The notes: generated by a model from the sequence alone, not told the origin. A stretch of DNA of 64,000 nt from Candidatus Methylospira mobilis (GCF_009498235.1 NZ_CP044205.1:3845389-3909388); one strand, 5' to 3'; positions 7,633 to 19,600 are shown, counted from the first letter of the stretch. A program made the numbers and translations.

Positions 7633-10248
7633 CTATTCCTCTGCGACAGGAACGATATTAGCGGCGACCTCCTGAGCCGGCGACTCGCCCGACGGGGTCT
7701 CCGTTGCCTCTCCTTCGCCTTGCGGACGGTGATTATCGCGACGGCGATCGCGGCGACCACGCCCTCCACGGCGACGCGCAGCCGGACGCACGGGGGAAGA
7801 TTCAACACCATCTTCCTGCTGATCCTGAACTACGCGCTCATCCGCGCCGCCATCGGTAAAAGTAACCTGCTCGGCTTCGAAAAATTCGACGTGAACCCGC
7901 TCGGCCGCAACAACGCCTGAAGTTGGGACCTCACCTTCAGGCTCCACCCAATCGATATAATTTTCCGATACCTTGGCCTGGCGCGTGCGCGCATGCGACC
8001 TTTTCGAACGATCTTCGACCGGTTTCCCCCCTTCTTCGGCGCGATACGCTCTGCTTTCACCGGAAATCGGATGAACCGGCTGCTCCTGAACCGAATCAGC
8101 GTCAATCACCGCTTCATCAACAGCCGCTGTCGAATCGGCATCGCCCGTTTGACGCAATACCGGTCTTTCAGTCTGGTCGTTATTGCGGACATCCCCGCTC
8201 CTGCGTCGGCCGCGGCGGCGCCTGCGCCTGGTTTGCTCCCGACCCGCATCGGCAACCGCCTCAGCCGCCGTGTTATCCATGTCCGCAAACGGAACGTCGC
8301 GGATGTCTTGCTCATCAAACGGTTGCACCAGGGCTTCTGCAGTTATCGCTTCCTGCGGCTGATGCTGCGGGCGGGGAGTGCGCGGAGGTTTGCGTTCGGG
8401 ACGCTCTTGCTCACGAGCAGGCCGACGTTGATGCTTCGGTTTTGGCCTGAACTCGTCGCTGCTGTCCAATACGGGTGCCCGCTCAGAGACAACGGCAACG
8501 GCGTCGGCAACCAAGTCCAGGTTTTCATCCTCCGGGCGTCCACCAGTCAAAATATTCAAAAAACGTTTAATGAAGCTCCCGCCTATCCCCTGACCGCCGG
8601 CATCGCGATCGCGCTGCATAGCAGCCGGAACCGGTTGCGGCGGCGCAGAAGGAAGGAACTCCTTGATGGCCGGACGCTCCGGCACGGCAGCCGGCTCGCG
8701 AGCAAATCCCGGCAGCGCGACATCCTCACGCCGTATCAACTGGTAGCTGGGCTTTTTCTCCGGCTCATCCTCGGGGTTCGAGGCGCGAACGCGCTGGATA
8801 TCGAACGACGAAGACTCCAGGTTTTCATCCGGCACAATAACGATAGTGACACTTTGGCGTTTTTCTATATCGCCGATGACGCCGCGCTTTTCGTTCAACA
8901 GGAACGTAGCGGAATTCAGCGGCACGCGCGCAATAATCTTGTCGGTATTCTTTTTAAGCGTTTCCTCTTCGATCAAACGCAAAGCGGCCAAAGCCAGCGA
9001 TTCCGTATTGCGTATGGCGCCATGTCCCAGACAACGCGGGCAGGTCAGCAGAATAGCCTCGCCCAGCGAGGGGCGCAGCCTCTGGCGCGACATCTCGAGT
9101 AAACCGAATCGCGATATGCGTCCGACCTGTATACGCGCCCGATCCAGCTTCAGCGCGTCGCGCAGGCGATTTTCCACTGCGCGCTGATTGCGCGCCGCCA
9201 TCATGTCGATAAAATCGATAACGATCAGCCCGCCCAGATCGCGAAGTTTAAGCTGCCGGGCGATTTCGTCCGCCGCCTCAAGATTGGTATTCAAAGCGGT
9301 TTCCTCGATATCGCTGCCCTTGGTCGCGCGTGCGGAATTGATATCGATGCTGGTCAGCGCTTCGGTTGGATCAATAACGATAGCGCCCCCTGACGGCAGC
9401 GGCACTTCACGGCTGTAAGCCGTTTCGATCTGGCTTTCGATTTGATAACGGCTGAAAAGCGGCACTCTGTCCTGATAAATACGCGCTTTATGGATAAACT
9501 GCGGCATGACCTGCTGCAGGAAGCTGCGCACCACATTGTAGGTTTCCTGGGTATCGATGATGATTTCATCAATGTCGTTGCGCAAATGATCGCGCAACGC
9601 GCGAATGATGACGTTGCTTTCCTGGAAAATCAGAAACGGCGCTTTCTTTTCTTTCGCCGACCGGTCTATCGCTTCCCATAACTGCAACAGGTAATTGAGA
9701 TCCCACTGCAGTTCTTCGACCGATTTGCCGCCTCCTGCAGTACGGATGATCAGACCCATGGTCTCGGGAACCTGCAATGCGCTCATGACTTCGCGCGTGT
9801 CGCTGCGCACATCGCCTTCGATGCGGCGGGAGATGCCGCCCGCTTTCGGATTATTCGGCATCAGCACCAGATAGCTGCCGGCCAGACTGACAAAGGTAGT
9901 CAACGCGGCGCCTTTATTGCCGCGCTCCTCTTTCTCGATCTGAACGACAATTTCCTGCCCCTCCCTAAGCAGGGTCTTGATTTCACGGCGGGATACGTCT
10001 GCTCCATTAGACGACAGGTTTTCCGGAGCGATTTCCTTGAACGGCAGAAACCCGTGCCGTTCAGCGCCATAGTTTACAAAAACAGCCTCGAGGCTGGGTT
10101 CTACGCGAGTAACTATTCCCTTATAAATATTTGATTTTTTTTGTTCCCTGGAAGGTACTTCTATATCGAAATCGTATATTTTTTGTCCATCGACCAGCGC
10201 AACGCGGAGCTCCTCCGGCTGCGTGGCATTAATAAGCATTCTTTTCAT
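7633..10248 (-). CDS. rne: Ribonuclease E
   Basis: 871 residues. Essential single-strand endoribonuclease and scaffold of the RNA degradosome, processing mRNA, rRNA and tRNA at the inner membrane. The N-terminus ([20 protein letters not shown]) is diagnostic. The S1 RNA-binding domain covers about 38-120, the catalytic DNase-I-like region carries [12 protein letters not shown] with the metal-binding Asp residues, and CPRCLGHG is the Zn-link. After about residue 500 the protein becomes a low-complexity Arg/Pro/Glu-rich scaffold (RRRRRGRRR and [12 protein letters not shown] clusters), shorter than in E. coli (1061 residues). It is divergent from rluC, the usual gammaproteobacterial arrangement. 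The 1.1-kb upstream gap probably includes a long autoregulated leader, as in E. coli. Confidence 0.97.
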   Translation of the reverse strand: MKRMLINATQPEELRVALVDGQKIYDFDIEVPSREQKKSNIYKGIVTRVEPSLEAVFVNYGAERHGFLPFKEIAPENLSSNGADVSRREIKTLLREGQEIVVQIEKEERGNKGAALTTFVSLAGSYLVLMPNNPKAGGISRRIEGDVRSDTREVMSALQVPETMGLIIRTAGGGKSVEELQWDLNYLLQLWEAIDRSAKEKKAPFLIFQESNVIIRALRDHLRNDIDEIIIDTQETYNVVRSFLQQVMPQFIHKARIYQDRVPLFSRYQIESQIETAYSREVPLPSGGAIVIDPTEALTSIDINSARATKGSDIEETALNTNLEAADEIARQLKLRDLGGLIVIDFIDMMAARNQRAVENRLRDALKLDRARIQVGRISRFGLLEMSRQRLRPSLGEAILLTCPRCLGHGAIRNTESLALAALRLIEEETLKKNTDKIIARVPLNSATFLLNEKRGVIGDIEKRQSVTIVIVPDENLESSSFDIQRVRASNPEDEPEKKPSYQLIRREDVALPGFAREPAAVPERPAIKEFLPSAPPQPVPAAMQRDRDAGGQGIGGSFIKRFLNILTGGRPEDENLDLVADAVAVVSERAPVLDSSDEFRPKPKHQRRPAREQERPERKPPRTPRPQHQPQEAITAEALVQPFDEQDIRDVPFADMDNTAAEAVADAGREQTRRRRRRGRRRSGDVRNNDQTERPVLRQTGDADSTAAVDEAVIDADSVQEQPVHPISGESRAYRAEEGGKPVEDRSKRSHARTRQAKVSENYIDWVEPEGEVPTSGVVAAERVHVEFFEAEQVTFTDGGADERVVQDQQEDGVESSPVRPAARRRGGRGRRDRRRDNHRPQGEGEATETPSGESPAQEVAANIVPVAEE

Positions 10249-11332
10249 TATCCTGGCTATTCCTTTAGCGTTTTACAGAGAAAGCTTCACCCCGGCATAA
10301 AAACATGTTTTAAACGGCTGCGCAGCCTGAATCGATCAGACTGCGGCAGGGTGCTGGGAACTTGACCGTACTCCATGTACATGCCGGTTCCTGAACCCAA
10401 AGTCCGGGCGCCTTATACAAAAAGCTCTTGCTGCCGCGTTAAAATAAAACATGTTCCAAAAGCCCCATTCACGTCTTGCGATCACATATGCATCGGTTCA
10501 TAAACCGGCCGGAGGCATCGCGCGGTTAACACAGCAAGCGCTATATTGCGTGACGGGCATAAATCTTGATTATACGGGCATCCCAAGCACAGGCGCTGAA
10601 GCGCCTCGCTTGCCTTTCTTTAAAAACGCTGATCTCGCTCATCACGGGTTGAGCGAATAAACCCTGTCTTGCCGCCCAAAGGCGGCGCACCGCAGTACGA
10701 AAGTACTGTCGGAAAGTAATCCTTCATTCCTCTGTTCCAACGAAACACGAGTTTGAACGACTACAACGGAAACTCCGCCCTTACTGCGCGGGCCATTTAC
10801 CACCGGCCTCGCACCAAAGTAAAAACACAGTCGCCCTAATTCCTGCTTCCTGAATCTGGCTACACTTTCGGGAAGCCCTCGCGCAAGCCTCTCTACCGGT
10901 TGTGGTCAGGCAACGCAAAGCGTCACACGCTTCACAACCCACGCTCTAGCGCCATGTCCGAGCGGACGCACCCGGCTAAGCGACCTGGAACCCACACCCT
11001 CGAACCCACACAAACCCGCCATCGAAGCCAGCGCATGTTTATATTAGTGTATTATGCACGCTTTACTATAACAATGTTATGTAAGGGCTTCAATTTATCT
11101 TGAAAAACCCTGCCAGCAGCGTTATTCCCGCACCTGCCCGCAGGAAAATCATGCGCAAGTGCGGCGGGCGCGCAACCCCGCACGGTCATATTAACGATAT
11201 TCACCGCGTATTTCAGCACATCGGTGCCGGACGATTTTCCTCGGCCCCCAGCCAGGGGCTTTTTCGCGGAGCCTGAGCAGGACGGTTGCGTGCTTACTGC
11301 ATAATTAACAAAAAACCATTATTTTCAAACTT
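10249..11332. other. Long gene-free region between rne and rluC (leader/promoters)
   Basis: 1.08 kb without a credible gene. A reading frame at 10451-10660 has no recognisable family or ribosome binding site. In E. coli the rne leader is several hundred bases and binds RNase E for feedback; the position fits, but I cannot identify its conserved hairpins. The only strongly AT-rich stretch is about 11030-11095 and contains promoter-like hexamers on both strands, so it may hold both divergent promoters, which would give rne a leader of roughly 800 bases. A small inverted repeat (GCCGCC/GGCGGC) is near 10672-10686. Confidence 0.4.
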
Positions 11333-12295
11333 ATGAGTGAACAGCCCCCGGCCGCCGGAAAAGCCTCCCTGATCGAAATAGATGAGAGCTGCTCGGGACA
11401 GCGTATCGACAACTTTCTTTTCACCAAGCTGAAGGGGGTGCCCAAAAGTCACGTTTACCGTATTCTGCGCAGCGGCGAAGTGCGCGTAAACGGGGGGCGC
11501 AGCCAGCCCAGCCGCAAACTCGATACCGGCGACAAGGTACGCATTCCCCCACTCAGATTGCCGGAACGCGAGGAAGCCCCGCTTCCCGGCAATCTGCTGC
11601 GCGCACGCCTGGAACATAGAATTCTGTTCGAAGACGACAGCTTCATGGTCGTCAATAAACCGGCGGGCATGGCGGTACACGGCGGCAGCGGCCTGGCATA
11701 CGGCGTCATCGAAGCCATGCGCAATATCAGGCCGGAGCTGCGCTTTATCGAGCTGGTTCACCGGCTGGACCGGGACACATCGGGCTGTCTGCTTCTCGCA
11801 AAGAAACGCAGCGCGTTACGCGACCTGCATGAACTGTTCCGTTCCGAACATGATGTGGAAAAATTCTATCTGGCGCTGCTCTCCGGCGTTTGGGCCAGAA
11901 AACAGCAACTGGTAGACGCGCCGCTCAAAAAGAACACATTAAAAAGCGGCGAGCGTATCGTGCGCATTGCTTCCGACGGCAAACCGGCGCAAACGCATTT
12001 CAGACGCATGCGGAAATATAGCGGCGCAACGCTGGTAGAAGCGCAGCTGCTGACCGGGCGCACCCACCAGATTCGCGTGCACGCCCAATCGATCGGCCAT
12101 CCGCTCGCCGGCGACGAACGTTACGGCGAAGATAAGCTCAACGCCGTATTTCGCAACCAGGGGTTGAAAAGATTATTCCTGCATGCGGCAAAACTGTCAT
12201 TCAAACACCCGGCGACAGGAAAGGCTTTCAACATAGAAGCCCCGCTGGAAACCGATCTGCAGCAATATCTCGATACGCTCGCCACACTTGAATAA
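11333..12295 (+). CDS. rluC: 23S rRNA pseudouridine synthase RluC
   Basis: 320 residues, matching the family (about 319). An N-terminal S4 RNA-binding domain (about 20-85, GQRIDNFLFTKLKGVPKSHV) is followed by the RsuA/RluA catalytic domain, with the catalytic aspartate in LVHRLDRDTSG and the conserved GRTHQIRVHA. E. coli RluC makes pseudouridine at 955, 2504 and 2580 of 23S rRNA. It is transcribed away from rne, the standard genomic partner. The MFS transporter gene starts about 100 bases downstream on the same strand. Confidence 0.95.
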   Translation: MSEQPPAAGKASLIEIDESCSGQRIDNFLFTKLKGVPKSHVYRILRSGEVRVNGGRSQPSRKLDTGDKVRIPPLRLPEREEAPLPGNLLRARLEHRILFEDDSFMVVNKPAGMAVHGGSGLAYGVIEAMRNIRPELRFIELVHRLDRDTSGCLLLAKKRSALRDLHELFRSEHDVEKFYLALLSGVWARKQQLVDAPLKKNTLKSGERIVRIASDGKPAQTHFRRMRKYSGATLVEAQLLTGRTHQIRVHAQSIGHPLAGDERYGEDKLNAVFRNQGLKRLFLHAAKLSFKHPATGKAFNIEAPLETDLQQYLDTLATLE

Positions 12296-12395
12296 CCTTC
12301 CCATCGGGATGCATTCGAACCACAAAAACACCTCACTCAGCTTACGCAAAAAGTACGGAACCTGATAACATAAAAGCGATTGGCATTCAGAACAT

Positions 12396-13790
12396 ATGGA
12401 GAACCACTTGAAGCAACCGGTAGAAATAGATAGCCCCATGAGCCGTGCGGAAATCCGCGCCAGCCTGTCGCTGGCAGGGATTTACATGCTTAGAATGCTG
12501 GGCCTGTTCATGATATTGCCGGTCTTTTCGATCTATGCCAGAACGCTGGAGGGCTCCACCCCCCTGCTTACCGGGCTGGCAATCAGCGCTTACGGACTGA
12601 CCCAGGCCATCATCGGCATTCCGTTCGGCATCTGGTCGGACCGTTACGGCCGCAAAAAACTGATCACCATCGGCCTGATCATCTTCGCGCTGGGCAGCGT
12701 GGTCGCGGCGCTGTCCGAATCCATTTACGGCGTGATCGCCGGCAGAGCGCTGCAAGGCTCCGGCGCGGTCGCCGCCGTGGTCATGGCGCTGGCGGCCGAT
12801 CTGACGCGCGAGGAGCACCGCACCAAGGCCATGGCGCTGATCGGCGTCAGCATCGGCATTTCGTTCGCGATCTCTATGGTTGCAGGACCGGTGCTGGACA
12901 GCCTTATCGGCGTACCCGGCATGTTCTGGCTGATCGCGCTGCTGGCGCTTGCCGGCATCGCGGTATTGTACCTTCTGGTTCCAAACCCGATCGTCAGCCG
13001 TTTTCATCGCGACACCCAGGCGCAACCGGCGCGATTCCGCTCGGTGCTGGCAAACGGGGACCTGCTGCGCCTGGATTTCGGCATTTTCGCGCTGCACGCG
13101 ATACTGACCGCCACCTTCGTCGTCATCCCGCTGGTTTTGCGCGATACGTTGCAACTGGAAACTGCCAAACACTGGCAGATTTACCTGCCGGTATTCGTGC
13201 TGTCGATGTTCGCGATGGTTCCGTTCGTCATTATCGCCGAGAAAAACCGCAAAATGAAAGCGGTTTTCATCACCTTTATCGGGCTTGTCGCTATTGCCGA
13301 TGCCGGATTGATGCTGAGCGGAGACTCGCTGTTAACCGTAGCCGCGCTGCTGTTCGTCTTCTTTACCGGCTTTAACCTGCTGGAAGCGACCTTGCCCTCG
13401 ATGATATCCAAGACTGCCCCGGCCGACCTGAAAGGCACAGCCATGGGCATCTATTCAACTTCGCAGTTCCTTGGGGCCTTCGTCGGCGGCATTTCCGGCG
13501 GGTTCATACAAGGCGAATTCGGCATTCCCGCTGTTTTCCTGTTTTGCGCGCTGGTCGCGCTGCTTTGGCTGCTGGTTGCCCTAGGCATGAAACCGCCGCG
13601 CCACTTGAGCAGCTTACTGATCAATCTCGGCGAACTGAGCACGGATCAGGCTCACGAGTTTTCAAGGAAACTATTACTGGTTCCCGGCGTCGAGGAAGCG
13701 GTGGTGCTGTCGGAAGACGGCGTCGCCTACCTGAAAACCGACAAAACCCTATTGGATAAAGAAGCATTACAACGGGTACTTCAATCGTGA
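12396..13790 (+). CDS. yajR: MFS transporter, YajR type
   Basis: 464 residues. Twelve predicted membrane segments of the major facilitator superfamily, with the loop 2-3 motif FGIWSDRYGRKKL and motif C-like GPVLDSLIGVPGMFW. After the last helix there is a short cytoplasmic domain (about 400-464, EFSRKLLLVPGVEEAVVLSE) that matches the ferredoxin-like YAM domain of E. coli YajR. The substrate is unknown; this family is drug-efflux-like. The gene sits between rluC and ssb on the same strand, and ssb starts 55 bases later, so co-transcription is possible. Confidence 0.88.
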   Translation: MENHLKQPVEIDSPMSRAEIRASLSLAGIYMLRMLGLFMILPVFSIYARTLEGSTPLLTGLAISAYGLTQAIIGIPFGIWSDRYGRKKLITIGLIIFALGSVVAALSESIYGVIAGRALQGSGAVAAVVMALAADLTREEHRTKAMALIGVSIGISFAISMVAGPVLDSLIGVPGMFWLIALLALAGIAVLYLLVPNPIVSRFHRDTQAQPARFRSVLANGDLLRLDFGIFALHAILTATFVVIPLVLRDTLQLETAKHWQIYLPVFVLSMFAMVPFVIIAEKNRKMKAVFITFIGLVAIADAGLMLSGDSLLTVAALLFVFFTGFNLLEATLPSMISKTAPADLKGTAMGIYSTSQFLGAFVGGISGGFIQGEFGIPAVFLFCALVALLWLLVALGMKPPRHLSSLLINLGELSTDQAHEFSRKLLLVPGVEEAVVLSEDGVAYLKTDKTLLDKEALQRVLQS

Positions 13791-13845
13791 GCATGTGTAA
13801 ACCGGTTCACAACGAATACCATCACCATAAAGACGGAGAAAAATC

Positions 13846-14388
13846 ATGGCCAGTCGCGGCGTCAACAAAGTCATTCTGATCGGCAATCTCGGCGCAGACC
13901 CCGAAGTACGCTACATGCCCAATGGCGGCGCGGTGACTACTATTCGTCTGGCGACCAGCGAAACCTGGAAAGATCAAAACACCGGACAACAGCAGGAACG
14001 CACCGAATGGCACCGAGTGGTTTTCTACCGCCGCCTTGCCGAAATCGCCGGCGAATACCTCAGAAAAGGCGGCAAGGTTTATATCGAAGGCAGCCTTAGA
14101 ACCAGCCAGTACGAGAAAAACGGCGAAAAACGCTATAGCACCGACATCGTAGCCAACGAAATGCAGATGCTGGACCGCGCAGGCGAAGGCGGCAGCGGCA
14201 GCGGCAGTGCGCGCGGCGGTGAAGGCGCGTCCTATTCTTCGTCAGGCCGTAACCAGGATCAGGGCGCCTATGCGCCGCCATCGGGGGGCAGCCGCCCCGC
14301 CCCCAGCAGCAGCAGCAGCCGGCAGCCTGAGCCCAACTACCCGCCACAGGGCATGGACGACGGTTTTGATGATGACATTCCGTTCTAG
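13846..14388 (+). CDS. ssb: Single-stranded DNA-binding protein
   Basis: 180 residues. An N-terminal OB fold (about 1-110, [40 protein letters not shown]), a flexible Gly/Ser/Pro/Gln-rich linker, and the acidic tip [11 protein letters not shown] that recruits replication and repair partners. A ribosome binding site (GGAGAAA) precedes ATG 13846. The stop codon TAG is a product of an IS insertion: its TA is the target duplication and its G is the first base of the element. Past the far end of the element the sequence resumes TA-A, so the ancestral stop was TAA and the protein is unchanged. Confidence 0.96.
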   Translation: MASRGVNKVILIGNLGADPEVRYMPNGGAVTTIRLATSETWKDQNTGQQQERTEWHRVVFYRRLAEIAGEYLRKGGKVYIEGSLRTSQYEKNGEKRYSTDIVANEMQMLDRAGEGGSGSGSARGGEGASYSSSGRNQDQGAYAPPSGGSRPAPSSSSSRQPEPNYPPQGMDDGFDDDIPF

Positions 14389-15219
14389 GTTCTGTTGACA
14401 TTAGCACGCGCCACCAGTGAAGCTGGAACCATTTCGAAAATGGCTGACCGACTCGAAATTAGCGCCGAAGACTGGAACGTTATCTATCCCATACTGGTGA
14501 AACATCGGCATGTCCGATCGACGTCCGAGGAACAGTGCCGGGCCTTTCTGGTTGCCGTTCTGCAAATTCTTCGATCGGGATCGCAATGGCGTTTGCTGCC
14601 GGAAGCGCATGGCAAGTGGAACTCCGTGTTCAAGCGTTTTTCCCGCTGGAGCAAGCATGGGGTTTGGCAGTCGCTGTTCGCCGGATGCATCCATCATCCT
14701 GATTTGCAAAGCGTGTTTATCGATTCCACCATCAACCGCGCTCATCCCTGCGCTGGTGGCGCGGCGGGCAGTAATGCCGAGGATGAAGCCTTGGGACGAT
14801 CGAAGGGCGGCTTTACTACCAGGATTCACGCCATCACCGATGCCTTGGGGAATCCCCTCGAATTCTTACTGACCGGAGGGCAGGCCAGCGACATTGGACA
14901 GGCTGAAACCTTGCCGGCGCTGACGCCAGCGGGTGCGCGTGCGTTTGTCGGTGACAAAGGCTATGACAGCGATGCGCTCGTCCAGGCCATCGTAGCGAGA
15001 GATATGAAAGCCGTCATTCCTCCGCGCTGCAATCGAAACAAGGTACGCGAGTGCGATTGGTTTATTTACAAAGAACGCCATCTGATTGAATGCTTCTTCA
15101 ACAAAATCAAACATTACCGACGAATATTTTCGCGTTTTGAAAAAACAGCTCGCAACTACATGGCCTTCCTTCACTTCGTCTCAGCTCTCATTTGGTTGCG
15201 GTGATACGTCAACAGAACC
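14388..15219 (+). mobile_element. IS5-family insertion sequence
   Basis: Perfect 12-bp terminal inverted repeats, GGTTCTGTTGAC at 14388-14399 and GTCAACAGAACC at 15208-15219, flanked by a TA duplication at 14386-14387 and 15220-15221. Length is 832 bp with one transposase gene. Clean ends and an intact gene suggest recent insertion. It landed in the stop codon of ssb and displaced whatever terminator ssb had. Confidence 0.93.
14440..15204 (+). CDS. IS5-family DDE transposase
   Basis: 254 residues from ATG 14440; the frame is open back to a TTG at 14395 but the family begins MADRLEISAEDWN. An N-terminal DUF4096-type helix-turn-helix region (GSQWRLLPEAHGKWNSVFKR) precedes the DDE catalytic core: first Asp in VFIDSTINRAH, second in FVGDKGYDS, Glu in HLIECFFNKIKHYRR. 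Related IS427-group elements usually express the enzyme from two overlapping frames; here it is one continuous frame. It sits between intact terminal repeats and looks functional. Confidence 0.93.
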   Translation: MADRLEISAEDWNVIYPILVKHRHVRSTSEEQCRAFLVAVLQILRSGSQWRLLPEAHGKWNSVFKRFSRWSKHGVWQSLFAGCIHHPDLQSVFIDSTINRAHPCAGGAAGSNAEDEALGRSKGGFTTRIHAITDALGNPLEFLLTGGQASDIGQAETLPALTPAGARAFVGDKGYDSDALVQAIVARDMKAVIPPRCNRNKVRECDWFIYKERHLIECFFNKIKHYRRIFSRFEKTARNYMAFLHFVSALIWLR

Positions 15220-15398
15220 TAAACATTCGTACTCCACTTTCGGACGGGGTTACAAAACGATTTTTGATGTTGTGGCCTATAACTTCTGATTATCGTAATT
15301 ATTAATTAATAAATAAAACAATGTCTTGAATTTTATTAACGCGCTAATTTTACCTTTTCGGGGGGTTGGGTAAAAACAGCCATAAACGGTTTCAGCAC

Positions 15399-16523
15399 TC
15401 ATGGAGTTCCATTGCCAAGAAGGCTATAATTTTCATCGCTTCTTTTCTGGATCGTGATGTTTCCTATGATTTTCTTAAGCAGGAGTCGCTGGCTTTGCCA
15501 GATCTCCTGCCAACATTCCCGCCAGATTGCGAGAAGGACGGTCAGGATAAGGGGTCCCAGAAACAACCCTACCATTCCAAAAACAAACAAACCACCCGCC
15601 ACACCGAAAAGTACAATTAATAAGGGGATGTCGGTGGCACTGCTGATCAGCAAAGGGCGTAAGATATTGTCAATGGGATGGACCACAATGGCACCCCAGG
15701 CCAACAATCCCAGACCGGCTCCGATATGACCGGATAATAGCAACCATGCCGGACCCCAAATCAACACAGTACCGATGAAAGGTATCAACGAAGTCAGTGC
15801 TGTCATTGCACCAAGAAAAATAGGCGTCCCAATGCCCATGATCCAATAGCCGATCCCGGCGCCCAGACCTTGGGCCAAGGCACCGACGATCAGCCCATAG
15901 ACTACCGCATGAGTGGTTCCCTCCACGGCTTTAAAATAGCCATCCGCTGATTCGCCGACCACTTTGCGCAAGCCCTCTCGAATCTGTCCCAACAGAAGAT
16001 TTCCATCACGATAAAAGAAGAACAGCGTAATCCCCGTAATCATGAGTTTCAGTACATTGCGTCCGATTTGACCAACAATCCCCGCCAAACCATTCAGCCA
16101 GGGTTCAAGCCACTCTTTCATTTGTTGCGTCATAAGAGTGGGATTTTCCCAATAGGCTGTCATCTCATCATGTAATGCTCGCCCAACTAAAGGGATACGG
16201 GCGACGGTATCCGGTATCAACAGGGGGTGATCGGAAACTTGTGTTGCAAGGGCGTGATAGGCATCGGCCAGTTCACCCTGTAAACGGACCAATAACCATA
16301 ATGCTGGAAAGACTAGGAGGATGATCAATAGTGTGGTCATGATCAATGCTGCGGCGGAACGATACTTCTCAAGCATTCGCAGCAAGCGGCGATAGGCCGG
16401 CCAAGTCACAAATGCAAGGATCGTTGCCCAAGCCATTGACACCTAAAAGGGTTTAATCACCCAATAGCCCAACCCCACCATGATGCCGAGCAAAATCAAA
16501 AAAAATATCTGACGGTTGGACAT
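15399..16523 (-). pseudogene. AI-2E/PerM-family permease interrupted by an amber codon
   Basis: A family-like start at ATG 16523 gives MSNRQIFFLILLGIMVGLGY, a first membrane helix ending WVIKPF, and then TAG at 16443-16445. Directly after it the same frame continues with a GTG at 16442 (VSMAWATILAFVTWP) and runs 347 residues to the end, with the family's repeated helices and the PFIGTVLIWGPAWLL motif. Relatives have a Leu at the stop position, so a single TTG-to-TAG change explains it. Either the gene is dead or a shortened protein lacking helix 1 starts at the GTG. It lies about 95 bases downstream of the P-type ATPase on the same strand. Substrate unknown. Confidence 0.75.
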
Positions 16524-16617
16524 AGTTTGGATGCCTCACTACCGATTTTCAATGAACACGCTTATGCAGGCTACTGCTGCGTTGGCCCGCAAGCTGATAT
16601 TTTTCAATTTTTTGGGC

Positions 16618-19600
16618 TTACAACCCCTGCTTCCTAATCCTGTGTTCGCCCACCAGAGCCCAGACGGCAAGCACCAGGTATGCGGCGAAGGCCATCAGCG
16701 TCCAATTCGCCAGCGGCAGGCCAAGCATCGCCAATCCTTGCTCTTCGCATACTCCATTGGACAGAAACAAGACGGGGAATTGCAGGCCCAGCCATTCCAA
16801 CGGGTAATCCATCAGTCTTGCAAAACCGTCTGCACAAGCGGCGGCGTTAGGCGGCTGGCGATAGAGCCAGCTCTGGTAGGCCGCCAGGCCTAAGCCCAAA
16901 GCCACGAATCCTATGGCCAAGCCACCCGGAATCCAGCGCGCCCGCCGCCCGTCCGGGAGGGCGGCAATCAACAAGGCCAGCGCGGCGACCAGCATGAACA
17001 GCAGGCGCTGCAAGACGCACAGCTCGCAGAAGCTGCGCTCCATCCAGCGAGTCAGGCCCAGACTGGCGCACACCGCCGCCACGCAGGCCAGGGCGAGGGT
17101 GATCCAGACCAGACGAATGCCGGCGTTGCGCAGCTTGAAAAGCTGCAAACAGGCGACACTGGCCAGACCCAAGCCAAAGGCGATGCCCAGCTCGGAGGTC
17201 GGCAACGGCGCGAAGCGAAACAGCTTAGCAAGTGGCGGCAGATAGAGCGACAAGGCGAGCATCGCCAGCGTCAGGCCGGTCACGATCCACAACACCGGAT
17301 TGGGCATGCGCAACGATGCCAGCAACGTGCGCGAGCGCGGCCGGTTGGCAAAGATCAGCGCCAGATTGGCGGTGACCAGCACGGCGAACGCAAAGGCGCG
17401 GGCGGCAGGTTCGCTCAACTCACCCTGCGCGAACGCATAGGCCCCCATGACCACCGCCAGCACGCCGAGGCCTTGCAGCAGCGCGTGCCAGAGCGTGGCG
17501 CCGCCAAACAGCGGCGCATCGGGATCACGCGGCGGGCGCTTCATGCTGTCGGCTTCTGCCGGTTCGTTCTCGAAGGCCAGCGAACAGGTCGGGTCGATGA
17601 CGATCTGGAGAAAGGCGATGTGCGTCGGAAAGAGCATGGCCGGATAGCCCAGCAGCACCGGCAGCAGCGCCATGCCGGCGATCGGCACATGCACCGCCAG
17701 AATGTAGGACATAGACTTCTGCATATTGTCGAAAATGCGCCGTCCCAGCCGCACCGCACCCACGATGGAGGCGAAATTGTCGTCCAGCAACACCAGCGAG
17801 GCGGCTTCGCGAGCCACGTCAGTCCCACGCCCGCCCATGGCGATGCCGACATGGGCGGCCTTGAGCGCCGAGGCGTCGTTCACGCCGTCGCCGGTCATCG
17901 CGGTGATTTCGCCGTCGGACTTCAGCGCCTGGACGATGCGCAGTTTCTGTTCCGGGGAGATGCGGGCACACACGCTCACCGTCTTCATGCGCTCTTGTAA
18001 TTGCGCGTCGCTCAACGCCGTCAGGTCGTCGCCGGACAGAATATCGGCGGCGTCCAGTCCGGCTTGGCGGGCGATGGTCTGGGCGGTGGCGGGGTAGTCG
18101 CCGGTAATCATCACTACCCGGATACCGGCCTCGCGGCACTGGCCCACGGCGGCGGGGATTTCCGCACGCAAGGGGTCGGACAGGCCCAGCAGACCGATGA
18201 ACTTAAAATCAAAATCATGTTCGGCGGCGGGCCATGGCTCGCCTGCGTGCCGGGCCTGCGCCACCGCCAGCACCCGCAGGCCCTCGCCCGCCAGAGCCTC
18301 CGCCGCCGCCGCAATGCGCTGTTGCACTGCGGCGTCGAGATGGCACAAATCGATAATCGCCTCCGGTGCGCCCTTGGCGGCAACCACATATTCCGCGCCC
18401 TGCGTCGCCTTCCAGACATGCGCCATGGCCCGCAATTGCGGCGTCAAACCGTATTCTTGCATCAGCGCCCAGTCGCGGTGTAGATGCTCGGTTTGCGCCA
18501 GAAACCGCTGGCCCAGGCGTTGGAATGCCTGTTCCATCGGATCGAACGGGTTGGTTTTGCTGGCGAGTATCGAAAACTCCACCAAGGCATGGAAGGCTTC
18601 GGGCAGCGCGTCCGCCGTGGTTTCGGCCACTGTAAAGCGGTCGTCTCCAACAACCAGCCACGCCACCGTCATGCGGTTTTCGGTGAGTGTGCCGGTCTTG
18701 TCCACGCACAGCACCGAGGTGGCCCCCAGGGTTTCGATGGCGGCCATACGCCGGGTCAATACCTTCTCTTTCGACAGGCGCCACGCGCCCAAGGCCGGAA
18801 ACACAGCCAGCACCACCGGGTATTCTTCCGGCAGCATCGCCATGGCCAAGGCAATGCCGGCCAAGGCCGCCTGCAACCAGTCGCCGCGCAGCAGGCCATG
18901 GACGAGCATCAACAAAAGGCTCATGCCCAGCGCCAGGAATGCCAAGGTGCGGATCAACCGTGCCGTCTGCTTTTGCAGTGGTGAGCGTTCGGTTTGCAGC
19001 GTCCCTAAGGCGGCGCCGATGCGGCCAATCTCGCTACGCGCCCCGGTGGTCGTGACCCGCGCCGTGCCTTGTCCCGCCACCACCAGCGTGCCGGAATAGA
19101 CGAACGGCGTATCGTCGCCACCGGGCCGGGCCGCCGCAGGTTCCTCGTCCCCGGTGGCGATGGTTTTGCTCGCAGGCACCGCCTCGCCGGTCAGCAGGGA
19201 TTCGTCCACCTGCACACCGCTGCCCGCGACCAGCACAGCATCGGCAGGCACCCGGTCGCCCTCGGTGAGCATCACCCAGTCGCCACGCACCACATCGCGC
19301 CCAGCGATGCGCCGGGCATCGCCATCGCGGATCACCAAGGCACGGGGGCTGGTGAGATCGCGCAGGGCATCCATCGCCCGTTCGGTCTTGCCCTCCTGGT
19401 AGAGCGTGAGGCTGAGCGTCACCAGCACGAAGCCGAACAGGATCAATCCTTCCTGCAATTCGCCGAAGACGAGATACAGCGTGCCGGCGGCGAACAACAG
19501 CAAAAACATCGGCTCCCGCGCAGCCTCCCAGACGATGCGCAGCCAAGTGCGCCGCTGCTCGCTGGGAAGGGCATTGGGGCCATCCTCGGCCAGCCGTTTG

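Noticed and set aside
7993..9102. 369-residue frame opposite rne
   Set aside because: Antisense to the RNase E gene, with no family and no ribosome site.
10451..10660. 69-residue frame in the rne-rluC gap
   Set aside because: No conserved feature; it lies in the probable leader of rne on the other strand.
16443..16445. TAG as a pyrrolysine or recoding codon
   Set aside because: No family with pyrrolysine is involved, relatives have Leu here and no pyl genes are seen; a simple nonsense mutation is far more likely.
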